A stretch of DNA of 17,799 nucleotides from Croceicoccus sp. (GCA_029936705.1 JAPYSD010000023.1:1-17799); one strand, 5' to 3'. Numbered from the stretch's first letter, positions 6,176 to 15,088 are shown. The notes: generated from the sequence alone by a model not told the origin. Program-made: numbers and translations.

Positions 6176-8020
6176 TCAGTGCGGCGCGCTGCGCCAGGCG
6201 CCAAGGAGCAAGCGGCGATAAAGCCGCTCCTTCACGCTTGCGCCAATGCCCAGCCGGTCCAGCGCGGCCCGTTCCTCGCCATCGGGCGCGGCGAACAGCC
6301 CCGTCGCAAAGGTCCGGGCCAGCGCCCCCTTTGCCTCTCCGCATTCCTTCAGATAGGTCAAGGCGCTGAGTGCAGTGCGCTCCGCCTTGGTAAAGTCGCT
6401 GCCGAACGGAAACTCGGGAAAGAACCCGTCCCGGCGCGGCCCTGCCAGCAATTCGCGCAGCCGTTCGTGCCGGTTCGCCCCGGCGTCGATGGCGGTATCG
6501 CTGCCCAGCTTGCCCGCCTTGCGCGCCGTGGATGCCAGCGAACCGGCGAAACGGTGGTCGGCGATCGCGGCCATGCGGGCAATGCACTCGGCATCGCTGG
6601 CGCCCTTCAGCCAGGCGACCCCGTATTCGGTGACCACTACGTCGCGCATGTGGCGCGGGATGGTGGTGCGGTCCAGCTGCCATACGATGTTCGAATGTGC
6701 CTTCCCGTCCCTGATCCGGTGCGAAGGCAGCATCATGATCGAATTCGCGCCCCGCAGCGCCAGCGCCTGCTCGACGAAATCGTGCTGGCCGCCCACCCCG
6801 CTGACCACGCGGCCATCGCCCAGCGTGTCCGACTGCGCCGCGCCCAGCACGTCGATCTTCATCGCATTGTTCAGGAAACGCGCATGCACTCGGTCGCGCC
6901 GCTTCGCGTCCTCACCGCCATAAAGCGCATTGGTAAAGGACACGGCGGTCATGTCGAAATCGCGCCGCCGGTCCTCGGGCATCGCCTTCAACCGGTTCAG
7001 GAAATCGCGCGACCCGGCAAAGAAAGCCGCGTGCAGCACATGCCCGCTGTCCGACCGGCGCTTCAGTATCCCGGCGTCATACAGCTCGAGGAAACCGTCC
7101 ACGAACATCTCGCTCGACGCATAGAGCCCGTGTTCGAACGGAGCGGTTTCGCGTGGTTCGTCGGTGATCTGCGCCAGCAATTGCCGGAACAGCGCATTGT
7201 TCCTGTGCCGCAGGATCAGCGCATAGGTCACCGCGTCGCCCAGCGATCCGATTCCGATCTGCAGCGTGCCGCCATCGCGCACCAGGCTGGCGGCATGCAG
7301 CCCCGCGACATAGTCGGCAGTGCTGACCGGCCCGCGCGGCACGGTGAACACGGGAAACTCGGCCGAAGGATCGTCGAGGATCGCGTCGAACGCGTCCGCG
7401 GGCATCTCGGCGCTGCCCGGCATGAAGGGCAGGTCGCGGTTCACCTGCCCGACGAACAGGAACTGCTCCCCCGCTTCCCGCCGCGCCTTCAGTTCGGGCA
7501 GCACGTCCAGCGTGATGTCGGGGTTGGACGACAGGCTGTAGCGCGGCCGCGGTCCGCTCTCGTCCACCGCGATCAGCTGCGCCAGCAGGTTGATCGGGCG
7601 CTTCAGGATGACATCGGTCGCCACCGCGCTGTAATTGACGCTGATATAGGCCTGCTGCGCCGCTTCGTTCGAAAGCCACGCGCCCGAATTGACGAAGAAT
7701 TCGGACACATGGACATTGCCGGGCAGCCCATCGCCACGCAGCGCCCGCGCATAGTCCAGCTCGACATAGCCTTCGAAGACGCGCTCCACGAACGGCCCCA
7801 GCATGCGCGCCTGCAGGTCCGACGTCGCGCGGGGGCGTTCCAGCGTCAGCGCGGTCAGGATCTCCAGCCGTAGCGCGGGATCGGCCTTGGCCCGCGCGAA
7901 CAGCGCATTGGCAACATGGGTCGCCTTGCCGATGCCCAGCGGCAGGCCGGTGACGATCTCGCGCCCCAGCGTTTCGACGATCCACCCGGCCAGCGCATCG
8001 GCGTCGGCGAATTTCCGCAT
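6176..8020 (-). CDS. Long acetyl-CoA hydrolase/CoA-transferase family protein
   Basis: A 614-residue protein of the acetyl-CoA hydrolase/4-hydroxybutyrate CoA-transferase family, which moves CoA between acyl groups or hydrolyses acyl-CoA through a glutamyl-CoA intermediate. Family segments include LQIGIGSLGDAVTYAL, GLYASSEMFVDGFLELYDAG (the Glu here is a candidate catalytic residue by resemblance), VSGVGGQHDFVEQA, and VVVTEYGVAWLKG near the end of the core. A tail of about 110 residues follows (FPEFPFGSDFTKAE). Short members are about 430 residues, so this is the long form. The ATG at 8020 shares one base with the stop of the upstream hydratase/dehydrogenase gene (TGATG), so translation is probably coupled. 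An in-frame GTG at 8044 is less likely. Last gene of the beta-oxidation operon; it may recycle CoA, release acetate or activate an acid. The precise substrate cannot be read. Confidence 0.87.
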   Translation of the reverse strand: MRKFADADALAGWIVETLGREIVTGLPLGIGKATHVANALFARAKADPALRLEILTALTLERPRATSDLQARMLGPFVERVFEGYVELDYARALRGDGLPGNVHVSEFFVNSGAWLSNEAAQQAYISVNYSAVATDVILKRPINLLAQLIAVDESGPRPRYSLSSNPDITLDVLPELKARREAGEQFLFVGQVNRDLPFMPGSAEMPADAFDAILDDPSAEFPVFTVPRGPVSTADYVAGLHAASLVRDGGTLQIGIGSLGDAVTYALILRHRNNALFRQLLAQITDEPRETAPFEHGLYASSEMFVDGFLELYDAGILKRRSDSGHVLHAAFFAGSRDFLNRLKAMPEDRRRDFDMTAVSFTNALYGGEDAKRRDRVHARFLNNAMKIDVLGAAQSDTLGDGRVVSGVGGQHDFVEQALALRGANSIMMLPSHRIRDGKAHSNIVWQLDRTTIPRHMRDVVVTEYGVAWLKGASDAECIARMAAIADHRFAGSLASTARKAGKLGSDTAIDAGANRHERLRELLAGPRRDGFFPEFPFGSDFTKAERTALSALTYLKECGEAKGALARTFATGLFAAPDGEERAALDRLGIGASVKERLYRRLLLGAWRSAPH

Positions 8021-10104
8021 CAGTCCCCGGCCTTGCGCCACCACGCGCTGGGATGGAACCGTGGGCCATGCTCGCGCTCCAGCCGTTCCAGCGTATTGGC
8101 AATCCGGTCATACCCGCGTGAGCGTGCGTAATGCATCGGCCCGCCCAGGAACGGCGCAAAGCCGGTGCCGAAGATCATGGCCGCGTCGGCGCTGTCCGCG
8201 TCCTCGACCACGCCCTCGTCGATGGCGGAGGCGACCGCGTCTAGCATCGGCAACACCAGCCGTTCGGCCAATTGCGGCGTAACCGGCCCGTCCACCTTGT
8301 CCTTCTTCGGCTTGCCATCGGAATCGTAGTCGTAGAGGCCCTTGCCCGCCTTCTTGCCCAGCTCGCCGCGCTCCACCTTGTCGCGCAGCCACGCGGGCAC
8401 TTCGGGCATGCGGCGATCCAGGCCGGTCGCCAGCGAATCCGCAACCGCGAGGCAGATGTCCAGCCCCACCTGGTCGGCCAGTTCGACCGGCCCCATCGGC
8501 ATGCCGAATTCCTCGGCCGTCGCGTCGATGCGTTCGGGCTGGATACCCTCGTCGATCATCACCAGCGCCTCGCCCAGATAGGGCATCAGCGCGCGGTTCA
8601 CCAGGAAGCCGGGCGATGCGGTCACGGGCAGCGGCAGCTTGCCGATATCGCCCACGAACTGCTGCGCCTTCTCGAACGCTTGCGAAGAACTGCCGTCGTG
8701 GCGGACCACTTCGACCAGGTCCAGTTTCGATACGGGGTTGAAGAAATGGATGCCGACGAAGCGTTCCGGCTTCTGCACATGCTTCGCCAGATCGTTCAGG
8801 TCCAGACTGGACGTATTGGTCGCAATCAACGCGTCCGCCTTGGCCTTCTCCTCGATCTGGGCATAGATCTTTTCCTTCAGCCCCGGTTTCTCAGGCGCAG
8901 CCTCGATGATAATGTCAGCGTGCCGCACGCCTTCGCCGTACAGGTCGGGGGTAAAGCGGTCGCGGGCGCGCAGCAGTTCGGCATCGTGCAGCTTGCGGCC
9001 AAGCAGCTTGTACGCCTTGGCCACCGCCTTGCCCAACGCTTCGCGGCTGGGGTCCTGGATGGTCACGTCCATGCCTTTCAGCGCGCACCACGCACCGATT
9101 TCCGCCCCCATCGTGCCCGCGCCGACGACATGCACGCGCTTCACGCCGGAATCGCCCTTGCCGTTCTGCTGCAGCCGCTGGCGCAGGAAGAACACGCGGA
9201 TCAGGTTCTGTGTCGTCTCGGTCGGCAGCAATTTCGCAAAGGACGCATGCTCGGCCTCAAGCATGTCCTCCATCGATCCGCCGTGCTTCTCCCACAGCTC
9301 AATCAGCGCATAGGGCGCGTCGTAATGCTCGCTCGGCGCCTTTTCCTCGGTCTGCTTGCGCATCTGCGAGGCCATGGCCATGCGCGCGGGATAGAAATTC
9401 ATCGCCGCCGCCGCCGTGCCGCCGCCGCGCCGTTCCATCCTGCCGGCCACCGCCGCATCGACCGCATTGGCGACATTGCGTTCGGCTACCACTGCATCGA
9501 CGAAGCCCAGCTTTCTGGCCTTGCGCGCATCGACCGTCCGGCCGGTCAGCATCAGCTTCATCGCTTCCAGCGGACTGATCCGGTGGGTAAAGCGCGCCGT
9601 GCCGCCCAGCCCCGGATGCAGACCCACCAGCACTTCGGGGAACCCCATTGAGGCATCGTCGCGCGCCACGATGAAATCGCACGCCAGCGCCAGTTCCAGC
9701 CCGCCGCCGACGCAGGCACCGTGCACAACTGCAATAGTCGTCTGCTTCAGCGCCGCGATCCGGTCGATCACGGCATTGGCCTCGTCGATCCGGCTGCGAA
9801 CCTGCGCATCGGTCTCAATCCCCTGGAACTGCTGCAGGTCCGCACCCGCGGCAAAGCCCGATCGCTTGGCGGACCGGAGTATCACCGCCTTCCAGTCGCC
9901 CTTTTCGACGGTGTCCAGCAGCGCATCGAGTTCGCGCAGCACCGCCTCGTCCAGCGTGTTGGTCGAGGTATCCTGCTTGTCGAGCGTCAGCCAGATTCGC
10001 TGGCCTTCCTCGTGCGTCAGCCAATGCGTGCCGCGCGTGCCATCGGTGCCGGTCAGCGGTTTGGGCGACAGATATTCCTTGGCCGTTACCATCACATCGC
10101 TCAT
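8020..10104 (-). CDS. fadJ: Bifunctional enoyl-CoA hydratase / 3-hydroxyacyl-CoA dehydrogenase (FadB/FadJ type)
   Basis: A 694-residue two-domain enzyme for the second and third steps of fatty-acid beta-oxidation, expected in the cytoplasm. The N-terminal crotonase domain has the oxyanion-hole segment GFAAGADLQQ and two catalytic glutamates: Glu137 in GGGLELALACD and Glu157 in FPEVLVGLHPGLGGTARF. Their 20-residue spacing matches E. coli FadB Glu119/Glu139. The C-terminal dehydrogenase domain has the NAD site VVGAGTMGAEIG (328-333 core), NTSSLDL and the catalytic His453 in GIHFFNPV. The length fits the family (about 680-730). The ATG at 10104 overlaps the thiolase stop by one base (TGATG) and has GGAGG 7 nt upstream inside the thiolase gene. 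It should work with the thiolase encoded just upstream as a trifunctional-like complex. Whether it is closer to FadB or FadJ cannot be settled by reading, so the symbol is tentative. Confidence 0.93.
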   Translation of the reverse strand: MSDVMVTAKEYLSPKPLTGTDGTRGTHWLTHEEGQRIWLTLDKQDTSTNTLDEAVLRELDALLDTVEKGDWKAVILRSAKRSGFAAGADLQQFQGIETDAQVRSRIDEANAVIDRIAALKQTTIAVVHGACVGGGLELALACDFIVARDDASMGFPEVLVGLHPGLGGTARFTHRISPLEAMKLMLTGRTVDARKARKLGFVDAVVAERNVANAVDAAVAGRMERRGGGTAAAAMNFYPARMAMASQMRKQTEEKAPSEHYDAPYALIELWEKHGGSMEDMLEAEHASFAKLLPTETTQNLIRVFFLRQRLQQNGKGDSGVKRVHVVGAGTMGAEIGAWCALKGMDVTIQDPSREALGKAVAKAYKLLGRKLHDAELLRARDRFTPDLYGEGVRHADIIIEAAPEKPGLKEKIYAQIEEKAKADALIATNTSSLDLNDLAKHVQKPERFVGIHFFNPVSKLDLVEVVRHDGSSSQAFEKAQQFVGDIGKLPLPVTASPGFLVNRALMPYLGEALVMIDEGIQPERIDATAEEFGMPMGPVELADQVGLDICLAVADSLATGLDRRMPEVPAWLRDKVERGELGKKAGKGLYDYDSDGKPKKDKVDGPVTPQLAERLVLPMLDAVASAIDEGVVEDADSADAAMIFGTGFAPFLGGPMHYARSRGYDRIANTLERLEREHGPRFHPSAWWRKAGD

Positions 10105-11366
10105 CACAGCGCCTCCACCAGCATGGCTCCGCCCTGCCCGCCGCCGATACACTCGGTAGCGATGCCGCGCTTGCCGCCGGTGCGGCGCAAGGCGTTGATC
10201 AGGTGCAGCACTATCCGCGTTCCGCTGGTGCCGACCGGATGGCCCAGGCTGACCGCCCCGCCATCGATGTTGAGCCGGTCACGCTCGATCCGGCCGAGCG
10301 CGGCGTCCATGCCCAGCACCTCGCGGCAGAACCCGTCGTCCTCCCACGCGGCAAGACAGGCGAGCACCTGCGCGGCGAACGCCTCGTTCAGTTCCCACAG
10401 GTCGATGTCGCCGAGTGACAGTTCCGCGCGCTGCATCAGCGGCGTGGAGGACAATACCGGCCCCAGACCCATGATATCGGGTGCCAGACCTGCCCATTCG
10501 CTGTCCATTATGCGCGCAATCGGTGTCAGACCGTGTTCCTCCACTGCCTTTTCAGAGGCAAGAACCATCCAGCATGCGCCATCCGTCACCTGGCTCGAAT
10601 TGCCGGGGGTGACATCGCCATATTTCTCGAACACCGGTTTCAGCCCGCCAAGCTGTTCCATGTTGCTGTTCGGGCGCACGCCGTCGTCGTGGTCATAGAC
10701 GGTGCCGTCGGGCGCGAACATCGGTTCGACCTCGTCGTCCAGCCAGCCCTCTTCCTGCGCTTTCGCAAGGCGGCGGTGGCTTTCCATCGCGTATTCGTCG
10801 GCCTGCCAGCGGCTGATGCCGAACCGGTGCGCAAGCACTTCCGCCGTCTGCCCCATGGCAAGGCCCGACACCGGATCGGTCAGACCCTGCTTCAACCCGA
10901 TCTCGGGCGAAAGGAACGACGGCTTGAAATCGGTCAGCGCCTTGGCCCGGTCGCCTGCGCTTTTCGCGCTCTGGAACGCGGCGACCCATTCGGTCGCCTC
11001 TTCCGACAGGATCAGCGGCGCGCGGCTCAGCGCCTCGGTCCCGCCTGCCAGCACCAGATCCATGTCGCCATGCGCGATATTGCGGAACGCCTCATCCAGC
11101 GACTGCATGCCCGAACCGCAATTGCGATGCACCGTATAGGCCGGCATCGCATCGCCGCATCCCATGCGCAGCGCCGCGACACGCGCGACGTTCATCTCGC
11201 CCGCGACCTGGTTCGCGCAGCCGAGGATCACCTCGTCGAAGGCGCCCCGTGCGAATGTCTGGCGCATCAGCAGCGGCCTGCCGCATTGCACGGCAAGGTC
11301 CGCGGGGCTGAACGGTCCGGGCTTGCCGCGCGCCTTTATAAAGGGCGTGCGCAGCCCGTCGGTCAC
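10104..11366 (-). CDS. fadI: Acetyl-CoA C-acyltransferase (thiolase, FadI/FadA type)
   Basis: A 420-residue thiolase that cleaves 3-ketoacyl-CoA with CoA to give acetyl-CoA and a shortened acyl-CoA. All catalytic elements are present: nucleophile Cys83 in HRNCGSGMQS, NEAFAAQ, His376 in LGHPVGTSGTR, and Cys406 in ECIGGGQGGAML close to the C-terminus. The start is unusual. The first conserved strand reads VYVTDGLRTPF, and the only nearby start codon is the GTG within it (11366), which overlaps the FadE stop as GTGA. Upstream codons of this frame contain no ATG, GTG or TTG close by and lie inside the FadE 3' end. With GTG the protein lacks the first residues of that strand, so a non-standard upstream start is possible. 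Second gene of the beta-oxidation operon. The functional call is firm; the start is less sure. Confidence 0.92.
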   Translation of the reverse strand: MTDGLRTPFIKARGKPGPFSPADLAVQCGRPLLMRQTFARGAFDEVILGCANQVAGEMNVARVAALRMGCGDAMPAYTVHRNCGSGMQSLDEAFRNIAHGDMDLVLAGGTEALSRAPLILSEEATEWVAAFQSAKSAGDRAKALTDFKPSFLSPEIGLKQGLTDPVSGLAMGQTAEVLAHRFGISRWQADEYAMESHRRLAKAQEEGWLDDEVEPMFAPDGTVYDHDDGVRPNSNMEQLGGLKPVFEKYGDVTPGNSSQVTDGACWMVLASEKAVEEHGLTPIARIMDSEWAGLAPDIMGLGPVLSSTPLMQRAELSLGDIDLWELNEAFAAQVLACLAAWEDDGFCREVLGMDAALGRIERDRLNIDGGAVSLGHPVGTSGTRIVLHLINALRRTGGKRGIATECIGGGQGGAMLVEAL

Positions 11367-13603
11367 ATAGACTGGACGAGCTTCAGATCGGGCTGCTGTG
11401 GTGATGGCTCCTGCTCCTCTTCCGGGACGACCAGACCGCGCAGGTCGCTGGGGTCGAAATCGTCGGTGGCGACCACGATGGCGACAGCCTCTTCGGCTTC
11501 TGCCAGCGCTTCGCGTTCTGCATCGTTCAGGGCATCGGCCCCGTGTTCCTTGCGCTTGTCGCCCAGCCGCTGGGTCCGCTCCACCAGGTCGAGCGCGCGT
11601 TCCAGGTCGGCGACCGGTCCCGGCCCGACATGCACGCCGCACGCGATCCGGTCGCGCTGGGCACCGCTCGACAGGATGGTATCGGCGCAGGCGAAGATCA
11701 CCTCATCGCTGGGACCGCGCGGGTGGCTGCGGAACGGCATGGCAACCGCGCGCATCACCTTGTCGAGCAGCGGCACCGGGAAATTGACGAAGATCGCGTC
11801 GAAACGGTCCTCGATCCGCTGGAAACCGGTTTCGCAGCACCATTCGACCAGCGGCAGGTCCTCGTCCAGGCAGCCGTCATCTTCCCAGCGCTTAAGCACC
11901 GCGCTCATCAGGTAGAGTTCGGACAATATGTCGCCATAGCGCGCCGAGATCGCTTCCTTGCGCTTCAGCGTACCGCCCAGCGAGATCAGCGCGACTTCCG
12001 CGCAGGTCGCCAGTGCCGAGGCATAGCGGGACAGCTGCTTGTAATAGCCCTTCACCTTGCCCGCGCCGCCGCCGTCGGCCAGCTTTCCCGCGGTCCAGCC
12101 ATTGCCGAAGCTGCTGGCCAGGTTCCTGATGATGTGCCCGGCGTGCTTCCACACGACCTCGTCAAAGGCTTCCAGACCGTCCTTGCCGCCCTGTTCCAGC
12201 GCGACGACTTCCTTCAGCAGATAGGGGTGGTCGCGCATCGCGCCCTGGCCGAAGATGATCAGGCTGCGCGTCACGATATTCGCGCCCTCGACCGTGATGC
12301 CGACGGGGACCGAGCGATAGACATTGCCGAAATAGTTCTTCGGCCCGTCGATGATGGTCTTGCCGCCATGGATGTCCATGGTGTCATCCACCGCCTGCCG
12401 CATGCGATAGGTGGCATGCGCCTTCATGATGGCGGACACGATGGAGGGGTGATGCCCCTGGTCCAGCCCTGCGCAAGTAAAGCGGCGCGCGGCCTCCAGC
12501 TCATACGCAATACCTGCGATCCGCCCCAGCCGCTCCTTGATCCCCTCGAACTTGCCGATGGGGATGCCGAACTGCTCGCGGATCCGCGAATAGCCGCCGG
12601 CCGTCCGCGCGGCGAGGCAGGCCGCGGCAGTAGCCAGCGAAGGCAGCGAAATGCCGCGCCCGGCGGCAAGCGCCGCCATCAGCATCTTCCACCCCTGCCC
12701 GATCTGATCGCGCCCGCCGATGATGGAATCGATGGGCACGAACACGTCCTTGCCCGTCACCGGCCCGTTCTGGAACGCCTGCATCGACGGGATATGCCGC
12801 CGCCCGTGCTGCACGCCCGGCGTGTCGGTCGGCACCAGCGCGACGGTGATCCCGCGGTCCTCGACATCGGACAGCAGATGGTCCGGGTCGAACAGCTTGA
12901 ACGCCAGCCCCAGCACCGTCGCGACGGGTGCCAGCGTGATGTAACGCTTGGCGAAGGTGATCGAGATGCCCAGCACTTCCTTGCCGTCGATCGTCTTCTT
13001 GCAGACGACGCCCCGGTCGATCATGGCCGAGGCATCGGAGCCAGCCTCGTTACTGGTCAGCGCGAAGCACGGGATTTCGCGACCGTCGGCAAGGCGCGGC
13101 AGGTAATGGTCCTTCTGGTCCTCCAGCCCGAACTGCATCAGCAGCTCGCCGGGGCCGAGCGAATTGGGCACCATCACCGTCACCGCCGCGGTGACCGACC
13201 GGGTCGAGATGCGCTTGTTCACCTCGCTATGGGCAAAGGCGCTGAAGCCCAGCCCGCCATATTCCTTGGGAATAATCATGCCGAAGAACTTGTTTTTCTT
13301 CAGGAATTCCCAAACCTGTGGCGGCAGATCCATGTCGACCGACGCGATCTGCCAGTCGTCTAGCATGTCGCACAGTTCCGATACCGGCCCGTCGATGAAC
13401 GCCTGCTCCTCCTCGGTCAGCGAGGCGGGGGCCATGTCGCGCATCTTTTCCCAGTCGGGCGAACCGCTGAACAGGTCGGCGTCCCACCAGGTGTCGCCCG
13501 CTTCCATGGCTTCCCGCTCGGTGGCGGAGAGCGAAGGGAGGCTGCCCTTGGCCCACTGGTAGATGGGCTTCGACAGGATGTTGCGGCGGATGGATTCGAT
13601 CAT
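11363..13603 (-). CDS. fadE: Acyl-CoA dehydrogenase, FadE type
   Basis: A 746-residue flavoprotein for the first, rate-setting step of beta-oxidation (acyl-CoA to trans-2-enoyl-CoA). Characteristic segments in order: FFGMIIPKEYGGLGFSAFAH (about 107-125), FALTSNEAGSDASAM (180-194), RIREQFGIPIGKFEGI, DTMDIHGGKTIIDGP, and GITVEGANIVTRSLIIFGQG, which closely resembles E. coli FadE. The C-terminal FadE-specific region of about 250 residues follows (SSFGNGW, LKRWEDDGC, AMPFRSHPRGPSD). The length is slightly below E. coli FadE (814). The last 40 residues are acidic and Pro/Gln-rich. The ATG at 13603 was chosen because the protein then opens with MIESIRRNILS; the upstream in-frame extension is Pro/Gly-rich intergenic-like sequence. 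The ribosome site is weak. It is the first gene of the operon, so its promoter must lie in the gap with the divergent sugar dehydrogenase gene. Confidence 0.95.
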   Translation of the reverse strand: MIESIRRNILSKPIYQWAKGSLPSLSATEREAMEAGDTWWDADLFSGSPDWEKMRDMAPASLTEEEQAFIDGPVSELCDMLDDWQIASVDMDLPPQVWEFLKKNKFFGMIIPKEYGGLGFSAFAHSEVNKRISTRSVTAAVTVMVPNSLGPGELLMQFGLEDQKDHYLPRLADGREIPCFALTSNEAGSDASAMIDRGVVCKKTIDGKEVLGISITFAKRYITLAPVATVLGLAFKLFDPDHLLSDVEDRGITVALVPTDTPGVQHGRRHIPSMQAFQNGPVTGKDVFVPIDSIIGGRDQIGQGWKMLMAALAAGRGISLPSLATAAACLAARTAGGYSRIREQFGIPIGKFEGIKERLGRIAGIAYELEAARRFTCAGLDQGHHPSIVSAIMKAHATYRMRQAVDDTMDIHGGKTIIDGPKNYFGNVYRSVPVGITVEGANIVTRSLIIFGQGAMRDHPYLLKEVVALEQGGKDGLEAFDEVVWKHAGHIIRNLASSFGNGWTAGKLADGGGAGKVKGYYKQLSRYASALATCAEVALISLGGTLKRKEAISARYGDILSELYLMSAVLKRWEDDGCLDEDLPLVEWCCETGFQRIEDRFDAIFVNFPVPLLDKVMRAVAMPFRSHPRGPSDEVIFACADTILSSGAQRDRIACGVHVGPGPVADLERALDLVERTQRLGDKRKEHGADALNDAEREALAEAEEAVAIVVATDDFDPSDLRGLVVPEEEQEPSPQQPDLKLVQSM

Positions 13604-13817
13604 GACAGGCTCGTTTCGGCCGGTTGGCACAGCAAGAGGGTGTGCTGGAGTAATGGGCGGAAAGGGCGAAGGTTCCTTGCCCAGCCCCGGGGCCCTGCCC
13701 CGGCCTTGGCAGTACTTGCCGGGCATCGAAGGGGAACGGTTAACGGCCAGTCCGGTTCAATTGACATGCGGGATCGGACGATCGCCGCCACGCTTCTGAA
13801 TGGGGACACACCGACAC
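13604..13817. other. Divergent intergenic region between fadE and the sugar dehydrogenase gene
   Basis: This 214-bp region should hold promoters for both directions. It contains a 10-bp palindrome GCCCCGGGGC at 13683-13692 and a GCACA-N9-TGTGC dyad at about 13628-13646, near the fadE start, which could be a regulator site. A perfect TTGACA at 13761-13766 points toward the plus-strand gene, but no -10 element is seen at the usual distance. I see no coding sequence here. Confidence 0.4.
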
Positions 13818-15041
13818 ATGACCACAGCCTCGCTGCGCCAGACGCGCGCCCGCCGCATCGCCGCCCTGCCCGCAATCCTGCTGGCAGCCGCGGCCACCCC
13901 CGCCGTTGCCCAGTCGGACAAGCCAAAACAGGTGGAATCCGTCGGCACCGGCGATGCCTATATCTCGGTGGTAGAAGTCGCGAAGGGCCTCGACACGCCG
14001 TGGGGCATGACGTTTCTGCCGGACGGGCGCATGCTGGTGACCGAACTGCCGGGCGAGCTGGTGATCGTGTCGGCGGACGGCAGCATATCCGCGCCGCTGG
14101 CCGGTGCGCCCAAAGTCGATACCAAGGGCCAGGGCGGGCTGATGGACGTGGCGCTGCACCCGCAGTTCGCCAGCAACCGGATGGTCTACCTGACCTTTGC
14201 CGAGCCGGGGCCGGACGGAACGGCGGGCACGGCACTGGGCCGCGGCCGGCTGACAAGCGACCGGCTGGAAGGGTTCGAGGTTATCTGGCGGCAGGAGCCC
14301 AAGATCGACGGGCCGAACCATTTCGGCAATCGCATTGCCTTCGGCCCCGACGGCAAGCTGTTCCTGGCACTGGGCGAGAGGTTCCAGTTCGGTCCCGCGC
14401 AGGACCTGTCGAACACGCTGGGCGTGACCGTGCGGCTGAGCGACGACGGTTCGATCCCCGAAGACAACCCCTTCGTCGGACGCGCCGATGCCGATGACGC
14501 GATCTGGTCCTATGGCCACCGCAATATCGAGGCAGCCGTCATCCATCCCGATACCGGTGCGCTATGGGTGGCCGAAATGGGCCCACTGGGCGGGGACGAG
14601 TTGAACGAGATCGACCCCGGCGCGAATTATGGCTGGCCGGTGGTCAGCTCGGGCATCAATTACGACGGGGTCAGAATTCCCGATCCGTCCGAATATCCCG
14701 AATATGCCGCGGCGGCCCATGTGTGGAGCCCGGTGCGCTCTCCGTCGGGCATCATCGTCTATACGGGCGACATGTTCCCCGAGTGGCAAGGCAACATCTT
14801 CTTCGGGTCGCTGTCGGCAGGCGGGGTCGAGCATGTCGAGCTGGAAGGCGGCAAGGTCGCAGGGACGCAGTTCATCCCGCTCAACACCCGCATCCGCGAA
14901 GTTGAGCAGGGGCCGGACGGCGCGATCTACCTGCTCACCAACGCCAAGGGCGAAAGCCAGGGTGCGGTATGGCGGTTCGAGGCGATGGAACTGCGTGATC
15001 CGTCGGCGGACGACGGTCGCAGCGGTCCCGGCGCGCAATGA
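13818..15041 (+). CDS. PQQ-dependent sugar (aldose) dehydrogenase, secreted beta-propeller
   Basis: A 407-residue periplasmic protein related to soluble PQQ aldose dehydrogenases (Asd/YliI) and soluble glucose dehydrogenase. A signal peptide occupies residues 1-32 (arginines then a hydrophobic run ending TPAVAQ). The beta-propeller motifs follow: GLDTPWGMTFLPDGRMLVTE, GQGGLMDVALHPQF, NHFGNRIAFGPDGKLFLALGE (with the His expected at the active site), IWSYGHRNIEAA, WVAEMGPLGGDELNEI and GANYGWPVVS. Such enzymes oxidise sugars at C1 and pass electrons from PQQ to the respiratory chain. The ATG at 13818 is preferred over the in-frame ATG at 13800 because it gives a normal signal peptide; neither has a strong ribosome site. 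It is the only plus-strand gene and stands alone. No PQQ synthesis genes are visible, so the cofactor and substrate are inferred from the family. Confidence 0.9.
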   Translation: MTTASLRQTRARRIAALPAILLAAAATPAVAQSDKPKQVESVGTGDAYISVVEVAKGLDTPWGMTFLPDGRMLVTELPGELVIVSADGSISAPLAGAPKVDTKGQGGLMDVALHPQFASNRMVYLTFAEPGPDGTAGTALGRGRLTSDRLEGFEVIWRQEPKIDGPNHFGNRIAFGPDGKLFLALGERFQFGPAQDLSNTLGVTVRLSDDGSIPEDNPFVGRADADDAIWSYGHRNIEAAVIHPDTGALWVAEMGPLGGDELNEIDPGANYGWPVVSSGINYDGVRIPDPSEYPEYAAAAHVWSPVRSPSGIIVYTGDMFPEWQGNIFFGSLSAGGVEHVELEGGKVAGTQFIPLNTRIREVEQGPDGAIYLLTNAKGESQGAVWRFEAMELRDPSADDGRSGPGAQ

Positions 15042-15052
15042 ATGCTGGCGGA

Positions 15053-15079
15053 GGGGGAGCGTTTTGCAAAACCTCCCCC
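15053..15079. terminator. Hairpin between convergent genes, likely bidirectional terminator
   Basis: Arms GGGGGAG (15053-15059) and CTCCCCC (15073-15079) flank the palindrome GTTTTGCAAAAC (15061-15072), giving a long stem with one bulged C. It fills the 47-bp gap between the stops of two convergent genes, so it could end transcription from both sides. There is no classic T run after either arm; the T/A tracts are inside the stem, so the mechanism is uncertain. Confidence 0.5.
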
Positions 15080-15088
15080 CCCGGCAAT

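Noticed and set aside
6179..13363. Long plus-strand open frames across the beta-oxidation operon
   Set aside because: They are antisense to genes with complete catalytic motifs and show no family signature or ribosome sites.
13761..13766. TTGACA as the -35 of a sigma-70 promoter for the sugar dehydrogenase gene
   Set aside because: No TATAAT-like element lies 16-18 nt downstream; that position is GC-only (GCCGCC). It may be chance.
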